Under the pieces are notes generated by a model. The model saw only the letters and a list, made by a program, of their open reading frames with translations. It did no database searches and was not told the DNA's origin. From Eudromia elegans (Eukaryota; Chordata; Aves; Tinamiformes; Tinamidae), in assembly GCA_003342815.1 (NCBI GenBank), contig PTEX01000015.1, positions 3,587,365 to 3,651,364 on the forward strand: a stretch of 64,000 nt of DNA, in the 5' to 3' direction. Below are positions 60,701 through 64,000 of this stretch, piece after piece (within the stretch, counting starts at the first letter, position 1; the number at the start of each line of letters is the position of its first letter). Position numbers and translations under genes: made by a program.

Positions 60701-63700
60701 CACATGGCATCCTATCCTGTCAGTTTACAGTAGGAGTGAAGGTATAGGAAAATATGAAGCATCAAATCTCTACCAGTATTAGGAAAATAGGAACTCCTAC
60801 CAGTGTAGGAAATGTGGGGAAGGAAACTGACGTTCTCCAATAGGCAGCTCTGGATAGTGACTAACTCCATTGCACAATCTTTTCTTTGGCCCCTGGCAAG
60901 AAAAATGGGAGGAAATTACAAGAGAAGACCTTCCTAGTTACTACAAAAAAAAATCAGACCTGAGATGGATTCACCAGTAAATGGTCTTGACTCAAAAGAA
61001 AGGTATTGTGGTATTGTGGTATCATCTCTGGCAAAGAATGGAAATAGAGATTAAGAGCTAAAATCGGCTATGGGGTAGCTTATTCTCTTATGGCAAGGTC
61101 TCCAGAAGAGCTGGAGAGTTTTGATTTGAGGGGTCTGAAAACAACATTGTTATGGAGTGTTGTAGAACTGTGTTACTGCGTGTCACTGTTGTTGTGATTT
61201 ATGAAGAAGAGACTGTGGGCAGAGAGAGCATGATTACAAGATGTGTATCCTGAAGGATATCTGCCATTGGAGCCATCCTGCAGTAGGAGAGAATACGGAA
61301 AGTATTGTGAACATGTTGATTAACATTAATGGGAAAAGTGGGTATGTAAAAAGACGAAAGATTACTATTCTCTAAAACAGAAAAAAGAAATAAGATGAAG
61401 AAAATGGTCTCAAAGTGAGAATAACAACAGAAGAATGCTGAACGCATTGTCAGTTGACTGGAGGATATTGAAGATGTCTTGTAGACATAATAGGAAGTTG
61501 AACAGTGACAAAAGCTTTACGTTTGTAGCAAAAGGAGAGAATTAAATAACTGCAGCGTTTGTTATTTTACCTTCAGTAATATGCAAGATTCAGAGAAGTT
61601 TGGAAAGAGAAATAGATAAGGATTCGGGGGAAAAAAGTGAAATAAGATGCTTCATAGGTTTAGCAGATGTGTTTAGCAGATCTCTTTGATAATATAGATG
61701 TGTTCTAGACAAAAGAAGTACAAGATATAAAACTACATTTAGCAAAATATCTGAAATACTGCTGCAAAGAAAGTTATTAATTTAGGTAGGAGATGAAAAT
61801 TAGTGTGTAATTTTTTTCAGAGGAAAGAATGAGCTAACAGGAAACAAAATTATATGAAATGTGAACTAGAAGGGTTCTGAGAGGTTATTTTTTGGATTGT
61901 ACAGGAACTTATTTGATTTTATTAAATATTCTCAGTTACATATCTGGGGGGAAAAAATAAGGTACTAAAGGTATTTGTGGGTGACGTCACTCATTTTGGA
62001 ATGGTAAAGACAGACTTGATGTGAAATATGTTAATGTCTTTCTAAACTGAGAAACTTGTAAAAAAGACCGTATAGAATGTGTACATGCTGTATGTTTAGT
62101 AAAAGGAAAGTAGTTTTCAAAAAAGAATAAAGGTAATATTAATAAATATAGCTTTGAAAAGGAGTGATCAGAGAAATCAGCACCTCATAGTATAATATTT
62201 TATACTTTAAAGTGTTCTGAATAGCAGATTTGTGATAGGTGATGGAAATAGGTGATGAGATGCTCTGCTAAATCTCCTCCTTTAGTATACTGATATCAGC
62301 ACCACTTTAGGATTTCTGTTAATTTTAGTTGCGTATTTTGAACAGGATAATTAAGAAAAAATAAAAGAAGAAGAAATGTTGGGGGAGTAGATGGCTTTGA
62401 GGTGTAAATCAAGAGTATACCTGGATAGTTTGTGTTGTATTCTTTCCAGTTAAAAGTACGGTGAAAACAAAATACCACCTTGTGAATCAAATTTTGAGAC
62501 ATGACCAGAATTTTTGAGGCATTGAAAAAAAAAACAAAAGAAGAACAAAAAGAAATCTTTGGGTTATTTTTTTAAGCTTTTAAACTCTTTTTGACTAGTG
62601 ATTGTAAATTCTATTTCCACCTTGTCCTATTAGATTTGGAATGGATACAAATATGTATTTTCTTTGCACAGTGGCTTTTTTTAACTTTCAAATGCAAAAA
62701 AAAAAAATGTTACAAACTGGGAACTTAGAGTTAATCATTAAAAGGAGAGAAGAAGGTTTAACAGGTGATAGATGGTGATTTGCCATATGTTATATTTACA
62801 TACTACGTAATTTGCAAAATTTATGTTTGATTTACTGAATTCAGTAGCAGCTCAACAAAGATGTGTCCTAGAGCATAATTTGGCCTTCAGTGTACACAGC
62901 TGCAAATATAACTCAGCAGCAAATATAATACAGTTAAATAAAACATGCTTTGATATTCAGAACTTTTTCTATTGTCTTCTACTGATAATCTGTGAGATTT
63001 ATACTTTCAGGAATTGTCTCATCTCCTTAGTTCAGCAGTTCTTCATGACTAAAAACCTAAAATCTCTTTGTCCTATGAAAAGAGTTTTCTCCTCTTCCTT
63101 TTTAAATTTCCTCCCATGCAGAGTAGCAGTTATTTTATACACTATCTCAGAGCGCAATACTTACAAAGCATAAATATTTTTAGTGTGAGTGGCAGAATTA
63201 GTAGAATTAAAATAATATCTTTTACCAAAAATATTATGAGGATGGAACAGAGAATTTGTATAGTATGTATGCTATGGTACATGGCAATAATTTGTCTGAC
63301 TGTAGAAATTTATACTATGGGAGAGATTTTCTTTCTCATATGTGAGCATATACCATCTGAACATTACTCTTGGGAAGAAGAAATCAGGAAAAAGCTAATT
63401 CCTAAGAAACATCAAATAAATGTAACATGAATCCCTCTAGGATAAATAGAAATGGAAAACTTACTTTATTCATTTACTTTTTGTAATTTTAATTTTATTT
63501 GCTTATTTAGTATAGATTGAGGGCAGCTTAAAAGACCATAGGTTGTATCAGCAAAGAAAATGCCATTCTTCAGACTCTTGGAGAAGGAGTTACAAATTTT
63601 GTTGAAAGAACTTGTGATTTTCTTTTGCAAATGTTTTGATAAGCAATTGTATAATGTACTTAATGTTCTTTGTGCATCTCATCTTGCTATTTTTATTGCT

Positions 63701-64000
63701 CTCTGACTCAGATTTTATCTATTGATTGAATATTGAAAGGCTTTAAGAATTTTACTTTTTTATAGAGGAAGAATTGAGGCATGTGATTTTCTTCCACTGA
63801 AATGCTGAAAATAGATTTAAAAGACCATTTTAACATTCAGAGCTTAGTATGGATCCCTTTCTGTTAGACAACTGCCATGTGTTTGTTAGTAGCTAATGGT
63901 TAAAATTTACACATATGTGACCTAAAAACATAGGTCACAATATAGGAACTATATAGTACAGTTCCTTGTATTTTAAGGATATAATGAAAGTGAATATCTG
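57790..64000. other. AT-rich noncoding stretch
   Basis: Featureless AT-rich DNA apart from a short (GGTATTGT)n repeat at 61002-61022. Open frames (for example 58248-58637, 63068-63430) are short and resemble no known protein. Confidence 0.6.

Overview
The window reads as a piece of a bird genome. It is AT-rich throughout and full of long poly-T/poly-A runs. The only clearly identifiable dispersed repeats are CR1-type LINEs, the dominant retrotransposon of birds. Two of them end in the typical CR1 tail with ATTCTATG/ATTCTGTG octamer repeats instead of poly-A. A crocodilian or turtle source is less likely, because identifiable CR1 is so sparse (five pieces in 64 kb), but it cannot be excluded.

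I found no protein-coding gene, exon, tRNA, rRNA or other structural RNA gene that I can support. Open frames outside the LINEs are short, match no family I recognise, often lack an ATG, and are no longer than chance allows. The window is best read as intergenic DNA or the inside of a very large intron.

Layout. 1-4.6 kb: AT-rich DNA with two slightly GC-richer patches. 4.6-5.6 kb: homeodomain-motif-rich unique DNA that looks like a conserved regulatory element. 5.6-27 kb: AT-rich DNA with simple repeats, small tandem duplications (12.35, 22.35 kb), a perfect 22-bp palindrome (12.77 kb) and an 11-bp-stem hairpin (15.5 kb). 27.2 kb: a short minus-strand CR1 tail. 29.0-30.0 kb: a hairpin and a second candidate regulatory segment. 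32.0 kb: a near-palindrome. 37.0 kb: three diverged repeats of about 80 bp. 38.26-39.20 kb: a 5'-truncated plus-strand CR1 with reverse-transcriptase remnants and candidate target-site duplications. 41-49 kb: AT-rich DNA with a 21-bp tandem duplication and two GC-richer unclassified segments (43.3-44.0, 45.2-46.2 kb). 49.37-49.97 kb: a GC-rich block opening with a perfect hairpin. 50.31-50.87 kb: a second CR1 of the same subfamily with a rearranged 5' junction. 52.24-52.74 kb: an old minus-strand CR1/L3-like LINE. 53.9-54.3 kb: the third candidate regulatory segment, with two octamer motifs. 57.66-57.79 kb: a CR1 tail of another subfamily. 57.8-64 kb: AT-rich DNA with no identifiable feature.

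Nothing here works together as a pathway. The biologically interesting content is (a) LINE insertion history, with at least three age classes and unusual insertion junctions, and (b) unique, motif-dense, non-repetitive islands that could be distant enhancers. I did not find a convincing undescribed system. The candidates below are ranked accordingly.
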